A DNA stretch of 5,068 nucleotides from an uncultured Clostridium sp. (GTDB lineage: Bacteria; Bacillota_A; Clostridia; TANB77; CAG-508): assembly GCA_951800935.1 (NCBI GenBank), contig CATOLW010000104.1, positions 1-5,068 of the forward strand. Reading direction: 5' to 3'. The notes under the pieces are model-generated. The model worked only from the letters and a program-made list of their open reading frames with translations, searched no databases and was not told the origin of the DNA. Positions 1 to 5,068 of the stretch are shown here, piece after piece. Position 1 is the first letter of the stretch, and each line of letters opens with the position of its first letter. Position numbers and translations under genes: made by a program.

Positions 1-296
1 TTCTTTCCTTCTGCTTTTGCTTCTATATCATCTACCCATAGATAAGAAAAGAAAGTAATTAAAACAAATACAAAGTCAATTGCAATGCACCTAGATAGTG
101 TTGTAAGCATATATCTAAATTCTTCTGATAAAGTTGCAATTTGTGCTACATGTATAATTAATATAACTAAGTAAGCAAATAATAAAATTGCTCCTATATA
201 ACTCTTTTTTATTTCTTGTGCTAAAAATATTAACAATACGGTTATTGCTAACATTAAAATTAAAGTCAATGGATTAGATATATCAAAAACAAACAT
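1..296 (-). CDS. Small membrane protein of unknown function, 3'-truncated by the window edge
   Basis: An open frame starts at an ATG (294-296) and runs off the left edge after 98 codons with no stop. It begins MFVFDISNPLTLILMLAI and its last visible residues are WVDDIEAEAKGK. A good Shine-Dalgarno GGAGG (305-309) sits 8 nt before the ATG, which fixes the start. Three hydrophobic stretches look like membrane segments, at about residues 9-26, 32-53 and 71-88. The visible C-terminal part after the third segment is acidic (DDIEAE) and may be a cytoplasmic extension. I see no catalytic motif and do not recognise the family. It lies 106 nt downstream of glmM on the same strand, so it may be the last gene of the same transcript or have its own weak promoter (334-362). 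The frame and start are well supported; the function is unknown. Confidence 0.75.
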   Translation of the reverse strand, partial: MFVFDISNPLTLILMLAITVLLIFLAQEIKKSYIGAILLFAYLVILIIHVAQIATLSEEFRYMLTTLSRCIAIDFVFVLITFFSYLWVDDIEAKAEGK

Positions 297-303
297 CTCT
301 TTT

Positions 304-310
304 TCCTCCG
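304..310 (-). promoter_or_regulatory. Ribosome binding site of the small membrane protein
   Basis: The minus strand reads CGGAGGA, 8 nt before the ATG at 296. This near-consensus Shine-Dalgarno is the main reason to accept the partial open frame at the left edge as a real gene. Confidence 0.75.
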
Positions 311-333
311 TTTTCTTTTGTTTCTCTATTTTT

Positions 334-362
334 ATCTTATCATTATTTCGTCCTTTTCGCAA
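334..362 (-). promoter_or_regulatory. Weak candidate sigma-A promoter before the small membrane protein
   Basis: On the minus strand, TTGCGA (357-362) is followed after exactly 17 nt by TAAGAT (334-339). Each hexamer matches its consensus at four of six positions, and the leader to the ATG would be about 30 nt. In such AT-rich DNA this quality of match can occur by chance, and readthrough from glmM is an equally good explanation. The 297-402 spacer holds no other feature I can support and no GC-rich stem followed by a T-run. Confidence 0.3.
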
Positions 363-402
363 TCTTTTTTCCTTACTTTTATATTACATTTTCATGACAA
401 GA

Positions 403-1768
403 CTATTTTAGTTTTTCTTCTAGTAGGTTCGCTATCTCATAAGCTTTTTGGGTTATGTAGTTTTGGTCTTCCCCTTCTATCATAATTCTTACTAATGGTT
501 CTGTTCCAGATGGTCTGACTAAAACTCTTCCATTTCCTGCAAATTCTTCTTCTAATTTTTTTATTGCTTCTTTTATATCACTATCTTTATCATAATCATA
601 TTTTTTATTACTACTTACTTTTGCATTTACTAATACTTGTGGATACAATTTTATTTTATTAGCTAATTCAGAAGCCGTTTTCTTACTCTCTAACATAGCT
701 TTTATTAACATTAAAGAGGTTAAAATTCCATCTCCTGTTGGATTATAATCTAATAAGATAACATGACCAGATTGTTCTCCTCCGATATTAAATCCATTTT
801 TTAGCATTTCCTCTAATACATAGCGGTCTCCTACTTTAGTTTGTACTAGTTCTAATCCATTTTCTTTTGTGTATTTATTCAATCCTAAATTACTCATAAC
901 TGTAGATACGATCGTATTTTTTTGTAATTTTTGCTTTTCTTTTAAATTGCTTGCAATAATGGCCATTAATTTATCACCATCTATTTCATTTCCTTTTTCG
1001 TCAATAGCTAAACAACGATCTCCATCACCATCATAAGCAATTCCTAAACTTAGTTGATTGTCTATCACAAATTTTTTAAGCCCTTCTAAATGAGTAGATC
1101 CACAATTTTCATTGATGTTAATTCCATCTGGCTTATTATTAATAATTTTATATTGAATTCCTAGTGCTTTAAAAATTTTTTCTGCTACTGTTGAAGTTGC
1201 TCCATTGGCAGTGTCAATACCAACTACAAAATCGTTTGGTATATGTTGTTCAATGATATCATCAAAATGCTTTCTAAAAAAGTAAACATATTCGTCTACT
1301 AATTCTAAAGCATATTCTGAAACACCAATTTTATCATTAACAGCTGTTAAATCATCTAGTTTTCCGAGAATCCATAACTTCCTCAATTTCTTCTTCTAAA
1401 GCATCTGAAATTTTGGTTCCTTTATTACTAAAATATTTAATTCCATTGAACTCATAAGTATTATGAGAAGCTGAAATTACAACACTAGCATCTGCATTTA
1501 ACTTTCTTGTTAAATAAGCTACTGCTGGTGTTGGTATTACTCCTAATAATTTTACATTAGCACCATAACTTAAAAATCCTGCTACCATAGCACTTTCTAT
1601 TAAACTTCCTGATATACGAGTATCTCTTCCTATTAAAATGGTTGGAACATGGTCTGTATGCTTTGATAAGACGTATGCTCCTGCTTTTGCTACTTTATAT
1701 ACTAATGATGGTGTTAATTCTGTATTGGCGATTCTTCTAATTCCATCTGTTCCAAAATATTTTCTCAT
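403..1768 (-). CDS. glmM: Phosphoglucosamine mutase GlmM, interrupted by a single-base frameshift
   Basis: GlmM interconverts glucosamine-6-phosphate and glucosamine-1-phosphate in the cytoplasm, on the path to UDP-GlcNAc. The gene is in two frames. The first piece (1768 to the TGA at 1352-1354) starts [10 protein letters not shown] and carries the phosphoserine motif SASHN (catalytic Ser about residue 101). The second (about 1363 to the TAG at 403-405) carries the metal-binding loop DGDGDR, the sugar-binding motif GGEQSGH and the phosphate-binding RPSGTEP. Removing one base, for example one A of the minus-strand run at 1360-1363, joins them as MDSRKLDDL and gives about 454 residues, a normal GlmM length with every key motif present. 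The start is the ATG at 1766-1768, 7 nt after CTTCCTTT (+ strand, 1776-1783). The gene follows cpsB by 14 nt, so it is probably cotranscribed. The enzyme is normally essential, so a sequence error is more likely than true loss, but a real mutation cannot be excluded. Confidence 0.93.
1352..1376 (-). other. glmM: Frameshift site within glmM
   Basis: On the minus strand the first frame reads ATG GAT TCT CGG AAA ACT AGA TGA (M D S R K T R stop), while the continuing GlmM frame reads GGA AAA CTA GAT GAT TTA (G K L D D L). The switch is +1, equal to one extra base, and must fall in this short window. The four-A run at 1360-1363 is the simplest place: with three A's the reading is S R K L D D L. 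An extra C at 1366 would serve equally well. Confidence 0.85.
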
Positions 1769-1775
1769 ATTTCTA

Positions 1776-1783
1776 CTTCCTTT
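1776..1783 (-). promoter_or_regulatory. glmM: Ribosome binding site that sets the glmM start
   Basis: The minus strand reads AAAGGAAG, 7 nt before the ATG at 1768. It lies immediately after, and shares one base with, the cpsB stop codon (1783-1785). It falls inside the region that a longer GTG start at 1786 would translate, which argues for the ATG and for a protein beginning MRKYFG as in other GlmM enzymes. Confidence 0.75.
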
Positions 1784-2565
1784 CACTTGCTCATTTTCAT
1801 AATTAATTTTTCTTTTAATGTTAGTTCTATTTTATTCGGTTCTTCTACTTCTATTCTTTTATTTCTTAATACTAATTTTGGATTGATTGTCGTTAGTTCT
1901 TCTAATTTTTCTTCTCCTATGATTTGTTTTAATTGAGTTAGTATTTGTGCCATTCTAGGATATATGGTATTAGGTCTATGTACATCGCTTCCTAAAAAAT
2001 GTATCATATCATTTTTTAATAATTTTTTTACTATTACTTGTGCTCTTTTTCCATAATATCCAAGGATACTTGCATAATTGGCTTGCATTAATACTCCTTT
2101 TTCAATTAATTCTGTTACTATTTCTGGAGATTGCTGTACAAAACTATATCTTTCTGGATGAGCTAGTATAGGAACTAGTTTATGCTGAATCATATCATAT
2201 ACAATGTTATATAAATTTAATGGTTCTATATTAAGTGGCATTTCAAAAAGGATATAACTTGTATCATTTATGGTTGATGCTTTTCCCTCTTCTAATAAAG
2301 AAACAATATTTTCTGATAAATAAATTTCATTAGCTAAATAAAATTTCATTTTTATGTTTTTTTCTTGTAATTTCTCATAAATTAGATTAATCCATACTTC
2401 ACGTTCTGGTACATTGGTTTCATAATATCCTTCCATATAATGGGAGGTTGAAATGATTGCTTCAAATCCTGCTTTTTGTGCTTCTTTTACTAAGCTGATA
2501 GTTTCTTCAATATTTCTTGCTCCGTCATCAATATTAGGCAATATGTGTGTATGAAAGTCAATCAT
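1783..2565 (-). CDS. cpsB: CpsB/CapC-type PHP-family protein-tyrosine phosphatase
   Basis: This 260-residue protein is a manganese-type PHP phosphatase of the CpsB/YwqE family, which dephosphorylates the tyrosine cluster of the partner CpsD kinase in the cytoplasm. Visible metal-site motifs, numbered from the chosen start, are HTH (His5, His7) in [15 protein letters not shown] with the Asp13-Asp14 pair, His42 in STSHY, Glu80 in LANE, Glu108, His136 in AHPERY, and Asp194/His196 in GSDVHRP. These match the family pattern along the whole length, so it looks intact and active; 260 residues is close to the usual 240-260. The start is the ATG at 2563-2565, because AGGAGA (2571-2576) lies just before it and the protein then begins MIDFHTH as in relatives. 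It overlaps the end of cpsD by 8 nt, suggesting translational coupling of kinase and phosphatase. It is followed by glmM after 14 nt. Confidence 0.93.
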   Translation of the reverse strand: MIDFHTHILPNIDDGARNIEETISLVKEAQKAGFEAIISTSHYMEGYYETNVPEREVWINLIYEKLQEKNIKMKFYLANEIYLSENIVSLLEEGKASTINDTSYILFEMPLNIEPLNLYNIVYDMIQHKLVPILAHPERYSFVQQSPEIVTELIEKGVLMQANYASILGYYGKRAQVIVKKLLKNDMIHFLGSDVHRPNTIYPRMAQILTQLKQIIGEEKLEELTTINPKLVLRNKRIEVEEPNKIELTLKEKLIMKMSK

Positions 2566-3580
2566 TTTGTTCTCCTTTTTCTTTTTTAGCATTTTCTTTT
2601 TCCAAATATTCATTCATTTGTTTTAAAATATCATTTGTTCTTTCTTTTGTTTCTTTTTCTACTTGCTCTTTGCTTTGCTTTTCATTTGTTGTTTTAGGTG
2701 TTGCTGTTTCTTTATCATTTTTAACCGTTGTTTTCTTTTTGGTTACTTTTTCTGGGGCTACTGATTTTTCTTCTTTGTTTTCCACCGTTTTTACTGACTT
2801 TGTTTTTGCTGTTTTTGTTGTTTTCGTTTTTACTGGTTCTTCTTTTTTGGGAGTTGCTACTTGTAATTTATGGTGTTCTGTACCTTCTCCATAATAGTAA
2901 TATTTTTTTTCATATTTTTTACCAGATATTGGCATCTTGTTAACAACCACACCCGTTAACTTTCCACCTACATTTTGTATGTTTTTAATGATTCTTTCCA
3001 AGGCATCTTTTTTGGTTACTTTATGAGCTGTTACAATAATAGTAGAATCTACAATTCTAGATAAGATAACAGAATCTGTTACTAATTCACATGGCGTTCC
3101 ATCAATGATAACAATATCAAAAGCTTGTTTTAGTTTATCTAACATCTTTATCATTTTAGGTGAAACCAATAATTCAGAAGGGTTTGGTGGTATACTTCCT
3201 GCTGGCATCAAATATAAATTTGGTACTTCTGTTTTTCGAATACAATCTATAATTTCTTCTGATATATTTTTCTTTTCTGTCATTCCTACTTGTGATAGAT
3301 AATTAGATAACCCTGGGGTTGGTATTGTATTAAATATATTATATTGTCTTCCTTTTCTCATATCAGCATCTACTAATACTACTTTTTTTCCTGTTTGTGC
3401 AAAAGTAACTGCTAAATTAGAAGCAATCCAACTTTTTCCTTCTCCTGGAAAAGTAGAAGTTACTAATAGTGTCTTTGTTTTTTTATTGTTGTTGATAAAT
3501 TGTATATTGGTTCTTAATGTCCTAAAAATCTCTGAAATAGGAGATTTAGGATCTTGATGGGCAACTACTTCTTTTTTCAT
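2558..3580 (-). CDS. cpsD: CpsD/CapB-type tyrosine kinase (BY-kinase) with a long charged C-terminal tail
   Basis: This 340-residue cytoplasmic P-loop kinase is activated by a CpsC-type membrane partner and autophosphorylates on C-terminal tyrosines, controlling capsule or exopolysaccharide synthesis. Visible motifs are Walker A (FPGEGKS, Lys49), Walker A' (VVLVDADMRKG, residues 67-77) and Walker B (FDIVIID, Asp160). Walker B is followed by GTP rather than the common TPP. The residue 13-24 segment (SPISEIFRTLRT) is the family's oligomerisation-type N-terminal helix. The tyrosine cluster is Y223 plus Y227-Y230. Typical CpsD proteins end soon after it, but here about 105 further residues follow (236-340). 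They are rich in Lys, Thr and Glu, probably disordered to about 305, then likely helical (NDILKQMNEYLEKEN). The ATG at 3578-3580 shares one base with the cpsC TAA (TAATG), so coupled translation is likely. The 3' end overlaps cpsB by 8 nt. Family assignment is firm; the role of the tail is unknown. Confidence 0.94.
   Translation of the reverse strand: MKKEVVAHQDPKSPISEIFRTLRTNIQFINNNKKTKTLLVTSTFPGEGKSWIASNLAVTFAQTGKKVVLVDADMRKGRQYNIFNTIPTPGLSNYLSQVGMTEKKNISEEIIDCIRKTEVPNLYLMPAGSIPPNPSELLVSPKMIKMLDKLKQAFDIVIIDGTPCELVTDSVILSRIVDSTIIVTAHKVTKKDALERIIKNIQNVGGKLTGVVVNKMPISGKKYEKKYYYYGEGTEHHKLQVATPKKEEPVKTKTTKTAKTKSVKTVENKEEKSVAPEKVTKKKTTVKNDKETATPKTTNEKQSKEQVEKETKERTNDILKQMNEYLEKENAKKEKGEQND
2571..2576 (-). 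promoter_or_regulatory. cpsB: Ribosome binding site of cpsB, inside the end of cpsD
   Basis: The minus strand reads AGGAGA, 5 nt before the ATG at 2565, within the last codons of cpsD. It decides between this ATG and an upstream in-frame ATG at 2613 that would add 16 Lys-rich residues not expected in the family. Ribosomes finishing cpsD pass directly over this site. Confidence 0.75.
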
Positions 3581-4287
3581 TATCTTTTGTGTTTCCTTTC
3601 ATTACTTAATTTTTCTATCATTGGTATCGATGCTAAAACTGGTACATTAAAGTCTTTTTCAACATCTTCTGCTGTTTTAATAGTAGTGTCTAATAGATTG
3701 GCTATTATAACATAGATAGATGCTATTACTAATCCAACAAATGTAAATAATACTACTGTTTTTGTATGATTGATATTAGAAGGTGTTGATGATATTTCTG
3801 CTTCATCTACAATTTGTACATTATTTATGTTATAAATTTCTTTTACTTTTTCTGTAAAGACATTGGCAATTTCATTGGCAATTTTAGCCGCATAAGTTGG
3901 ATTTTCATTTTCTACTGTTATTTTGATTAACTCCGTATTTTTTACAGAGCTTACCTTTACACTTTTTCTTAAATTTTCTTCTTCTATATCAATTCCTGTA
4001 TTTTCAGTTACTTCTCTTAATATATTTTTACTTTTTACCAACTCACTATAAGTTGATACTAATTTTGAATTTATTGTAATTTCTGTTGCTGTTATTGTTG
4101 TATTAGTTGTTGTTTCTGTATTTTCTGCTGAGGCTAATACTAGTGTTGTAGAAGAACTATACATTGGTGTTATAAATTCTTTTGTATAAATAATTCCAAG
4201 TATAATAAATAATAATGTGATTAATATTATTTGTATTTTTTTGCTCCAAAACATATTAAATACTTCTTTTAAGTCTATTTCTTCCAT
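3580..4287 (-). CDS. cpsC: CpsC/Wzz-type polysaccharide co-polymerase, activator of the CpsD kinase
   Basis: This 235-residue membrane protein has the chain-length-determinant architecture. A short cytoplasmic N-terminus (MEEIDLKEVFNMFWSKK) is followed by a first membrane segment at about 18-35, an extracytoplasmic domain at about 36-176, a second membrane segment at about 177-198, and a cytoplasmic tail ending in a basic stretch (NERKHKR). Split Gram-positive systems use the tail of this protein to activate the separate BY-kinase, and cpsD follows directly with a 1-nt overlap. The early part of the external domain is unusually Thr-rich (residues 56-72). Before the second membrane segment there is a single Pro (STPSN) rather than a longer proline-rich run. 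The start ATG (4285-4287) is preceded by AAAGGAAA about 10 nt upstream, and a strong promoter lies 47 nt before the ATG. The length is near normal and I see no damage. Confidence 0.92.
   Translation of the reverse strand: MEEIDLKEVFNMFWSKKIQIILITLLFIILGIIYTKEFITPMYSSSTTLVLASAENTETTTNTTITATEITINSKLVSTYSELVKSKNILREVTENTGIDIEEENLRKSVKVSSVKNTELIKITVENENPTYAAKIANEIANVFTEKVKEIYNINNVQIVDEAEISSTPSNINHTKTVVLFTFVGLVIASIYVIIANLLDTTIKTAEDVEKDFNVPVLASIPMIEKLSNERKHKR
3582..3600 (-). repeat. Leader-like sequence before cpsD, near-copy of the one before cpsC
   Basis: The minus strand reads GAAAGGAAACACAAAAGAT, directly ahead of the cpsD ATG. It differs by about one insertion from GAAAGGAAAGCAAAAGAT, which directly precedes the cpsC ATG at 4288-4305. 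Here it also encodes the last residues of CpsC (ERKHKR). It supplies the Shine-Dalgarno of cpsD with a rather long spacer. The similarity may be chance in A-rich ribosome-binding sequence. Confidence 0.4.
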
Positions 4288-4305
4288 ATCTTTTGCTTTC
4301 CTTTC
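4288..4305 (-). promoter_or_regulatory. cpsC: Ribosome binding region of cpsC
   Basis: The minus strand reads GAAAGGAAAGCAAAAGAT directly before the ATG. The AGGA core is about 11 nt from the start codon, longer than the usual 6-9 nt, so initiation may be moderate. A nearly identical stretch precedes cpsD (3582-3600). Confidence 0.55.
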
Positions 4306-4333
4306 TATTTTTCATTCGTTTGTTTCTTATAAT

Positions 4334-4362
4334 AGTATACCCTTAAGTTGAATTTTTTGCAA
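4334..4362 (-). promoter_or_regulatory. Sigma-A-type promoter of the cpsC-cpsD-cpsB-glmM operon
   Basis: On the minus strand, TTGCAA (-35, 4357-4362) is separated by exactly 17 nt from TATACT (-10, 4334-4339). Both hexamers match five of six consensus positions. Transcription would start near 4327, giving a leader of about 40 nt before cpsC. It lies in the only gap between the flippase and cpsC, so the tyrosine-phosphorylation genes and glmM can be transcribed separately from the upstream export genes. I see no operator-like palindrome around it. The 4288-4379 gap has no convincing terminator for the flippase gene, so readthrough from upstream is also possible. Confidence 0.72.
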
Positions 4363-4379
4363 TATCTATTAACACATTT

Positions 4380-5068
4380 TTATCTTTTCTTTTTTAAAAA
4401 CATAGGTAAAATTTCTTGTTTGATAAATTTTTTCTCTAACATTGCATAAATCATGATTCCTATAATTATTTGTAATAGTGTTTTTATTAGTTCATTTTTA
4501 ATAAAATATCCAAGGATTAATAATCCTATAAACATAACCGTAGATTTTAGTAAAATCTCAATTATAAATTTTGTAATTGGTTTAAATATATTCATCTCTT
4601 TTTCTATTTTATATTTTTGATATAGTAATAAAATGATTTCTGTTATTACTGTAGCCACACATGCTCCCACTGTTTGAAAAATAGGAATCAAAATTAAATT
4701 CATAATGAAATTTAGAATTGCTCCTATTATAGTTGAATTGATATATACTTTGTCTTTTTCCATTGGAATCAAATATTGTTGCCTTGTAATTTGTGAAATA
4801 GACTTAAATATTAATATAGCACTTAATATTTTCAATGGTATAATCGATTTAGCAAATCCATCCCCTAAATATAATAAAACAATATAATCTGCTACAATCC
4901 ATATTCCAAACATCATTGGAATTAAAATAAATAATAAATATTTTATGGATTTTATCATGATATTTTTTATTGCTTTTCTATTTTGTTGTTTATTTAAATT
5001 TGCTATCCTTGGCAAAGTTACCGTTCCTAAAGCACTTACTATATGAAATGGTATATTTAAAATTCTTT
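4380..5068 (-). CDS. Wzx/RfbX-type polysaccharide flippase, C-terminal part (5' end outside the window)
   Basis: The open frame enters from the right edge and ends at a TAA (4380-4382), giving 228 residues. It has at least six hydrophobic segments, at about fragment residues 41-66, 74-92, 107-130, 131-149, 161-179 and 184-201, and ends in a basic tail (FLKKKR). The motif SALGTVTLPRIANLN, the PMMFG stretch in the following helix, and the later LNFIMNLILIPIFQTVGACVATVITE-like pattern (about 108-133; Asn, Ile-Pro, Gly-Ala and a final Glu) are typical of MOP-superfamily flippases that move lipid-linked repeat units across the membrane. A MurJ-type lipid II flippase is less likely, given these motifs and the neighbouring capsule genes. 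The TTG at 5013-5015 is internal, because the same frame stays open to the window edge and reads sensible flippase sequence. It is followed by a 92-nt gap containing a promoter for cpsC. Confidence 0.88.
   Translation of the reverse strand, partial: RILNIPFHIVSALGTVTLPRIANLNKQQNRKAIKNIMIKSIKYLLFILIPMMFGIWIVADYIVLLYLGDGFAKSIIPLKILSAILIFKSISQITRQQYLIPMEKDKVYINSTIIGAILNFIMNLILIPIFQTVGACVATVITEIILLLYQKYKIEKEMNIFKPITKFIIEILLKSTVMFIGLLILGYFIKNELIKTLLQIIIGIMIYAMLEKKFIKQEILPMFLKKKR

Noticed and set aside
380..400. TTGTCA followed by TATAAA on the minus strand after glmM, as a promoter
   Set aside because: The spacing is only 11 nt, too short for a sigma-A promoter.
1766..1786. A GTG at 1784-1786 as an upstream start for glmM
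   Set aside because: It overlaps the cpsB stop, and its first codons contain the Shine-Dalgarno of the better ATG at 1768. The ATG gives the usual [10 protein letters not shown]-terminus.
2563..2613. An ATG at 2613 as the cpsB start
   Set aside because: It would add 16 Lys-rich residues lying in the kinase tail region, with no good ribosome site. The ATG at 2565 has AGGAGA and gives the family-typical MIDFHTH start.
2590..2860. A nucleotide tandem repeat or CRISPR-like array in the T/G-rich plus-strand stretch
   Set aside because: The pattern is irregular, with no repeated unit of fixed length and no spacers. It reflects Lys, Thr and Val codons of the kinase tail.
2547..2943. Open frames on the plus strand opposite the kinase tail (115 and 71 codons), encoding Phe/Leu/Ser/Val-rich sequence
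   Set aside because: They are the antisense of the Lys/Thr/Glu-rich tail codons, which gives spurious hydrophobic reading. I see no ribosome site or family motif, and the opposite strand has a well-supported gene.
3105..3302. A 65-codon plus-strand open frame opposite the kinase
   Set aside because: It lies wholly inside the conserved kinase domain on the other strand and has no recognisable features of its own.
4340..4379. A terminator for the flippase gene before the cpsC promoter
   Set aside because: I found no stem of useful length or GC content followed by a T-run on the minus strand. The gap between 297 and 402 after glmM gave the same result.
4705..4887. A 60-codon plus-strand open frame opposite the flippase
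   Set aside because: It is antisense to conserved flippase sequence, with no ribosome site and no motif.

Overview
This is a strongly AT-rich, Firmicutes-like chromosomal segment. All genes run on the minus strand, right to left in these coordinates. TGA is a genuine stop (it ends cpsD and cpsB) and Trp is written TGG, so the standard bacterial code applies and a Mycoplasma-type code is unlikely. Shine-Dalgarno sequences are AGGA/GGAG-like. The gene set (Wzx-type flippase, then a CpsC/CpsD/CpsB tyrosine-phosphorylation module) is a Gram-positive capsule/exopolysaccharide locus. I infer a low-GC clostridial or bacillar relative, possibly gut-associated, and cannot name a genus.

Layout in transcription order. 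(1) 5068-4380: the C-terminal 228 residues of a polysaccharide flippase, whose 5' end lies outside the window. (2) 4379-4288: a short intergenic region with a clear sigma-A-type promoter (TTGCAA, 17 nt, TATACT). (3) 4287-3580: CpsC/Wzz-type membrane modulator. (4) 3580-2558: CpsD-type tyrosine kinase (BY-kinase) with an unusually long Lys/Thr/Glu-rich tail after its tyrosine cluster. (5) 2565-1783: CpsB-type PHP-family tyrosine phosphatase. (6) 1768-403: glmM, phosphoglucosamine mutase, complete in content but broken by a one-base frameshift near 1360-1366. (7) 402-297: a spacer with a weak candidate promoter. (8) 296-1: the N-terminal 98 residues of a small unrecognised membrane protein that runs off the left edge.

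How the genes fit together. CpsC activates CpsD at the membrane, CpsD autophosphorylates on its tyrosine cluster, and CpsB removes the phosphates. This cycle is known to control polymer length and output of Wzy-type capsule synthesis, with the flippase exporting lipid-linked repeat units. GlmM makes glucosamine-1-phosphate for UDP-GlcNAc, shared by peptidoglycan and many capsules. The junctions are tight (1-nt overlap cpsC/cpsD, 8-nt overlap cpsD/cpsB, 14-nt gap cpsB/glmM), so cpsC-cpsD-cpsB-glmM is probably one transcript from the promoter at about 4334-4362.

I see no tRNA, rRNA, CRISPR, insertion sequence or convincing intrinsic terminator. I did not find a clearly new biological system. 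The points most worth a second look are the glmM frameshift, the kinase tail, and the linkage of glmM to the phosphorylation module.
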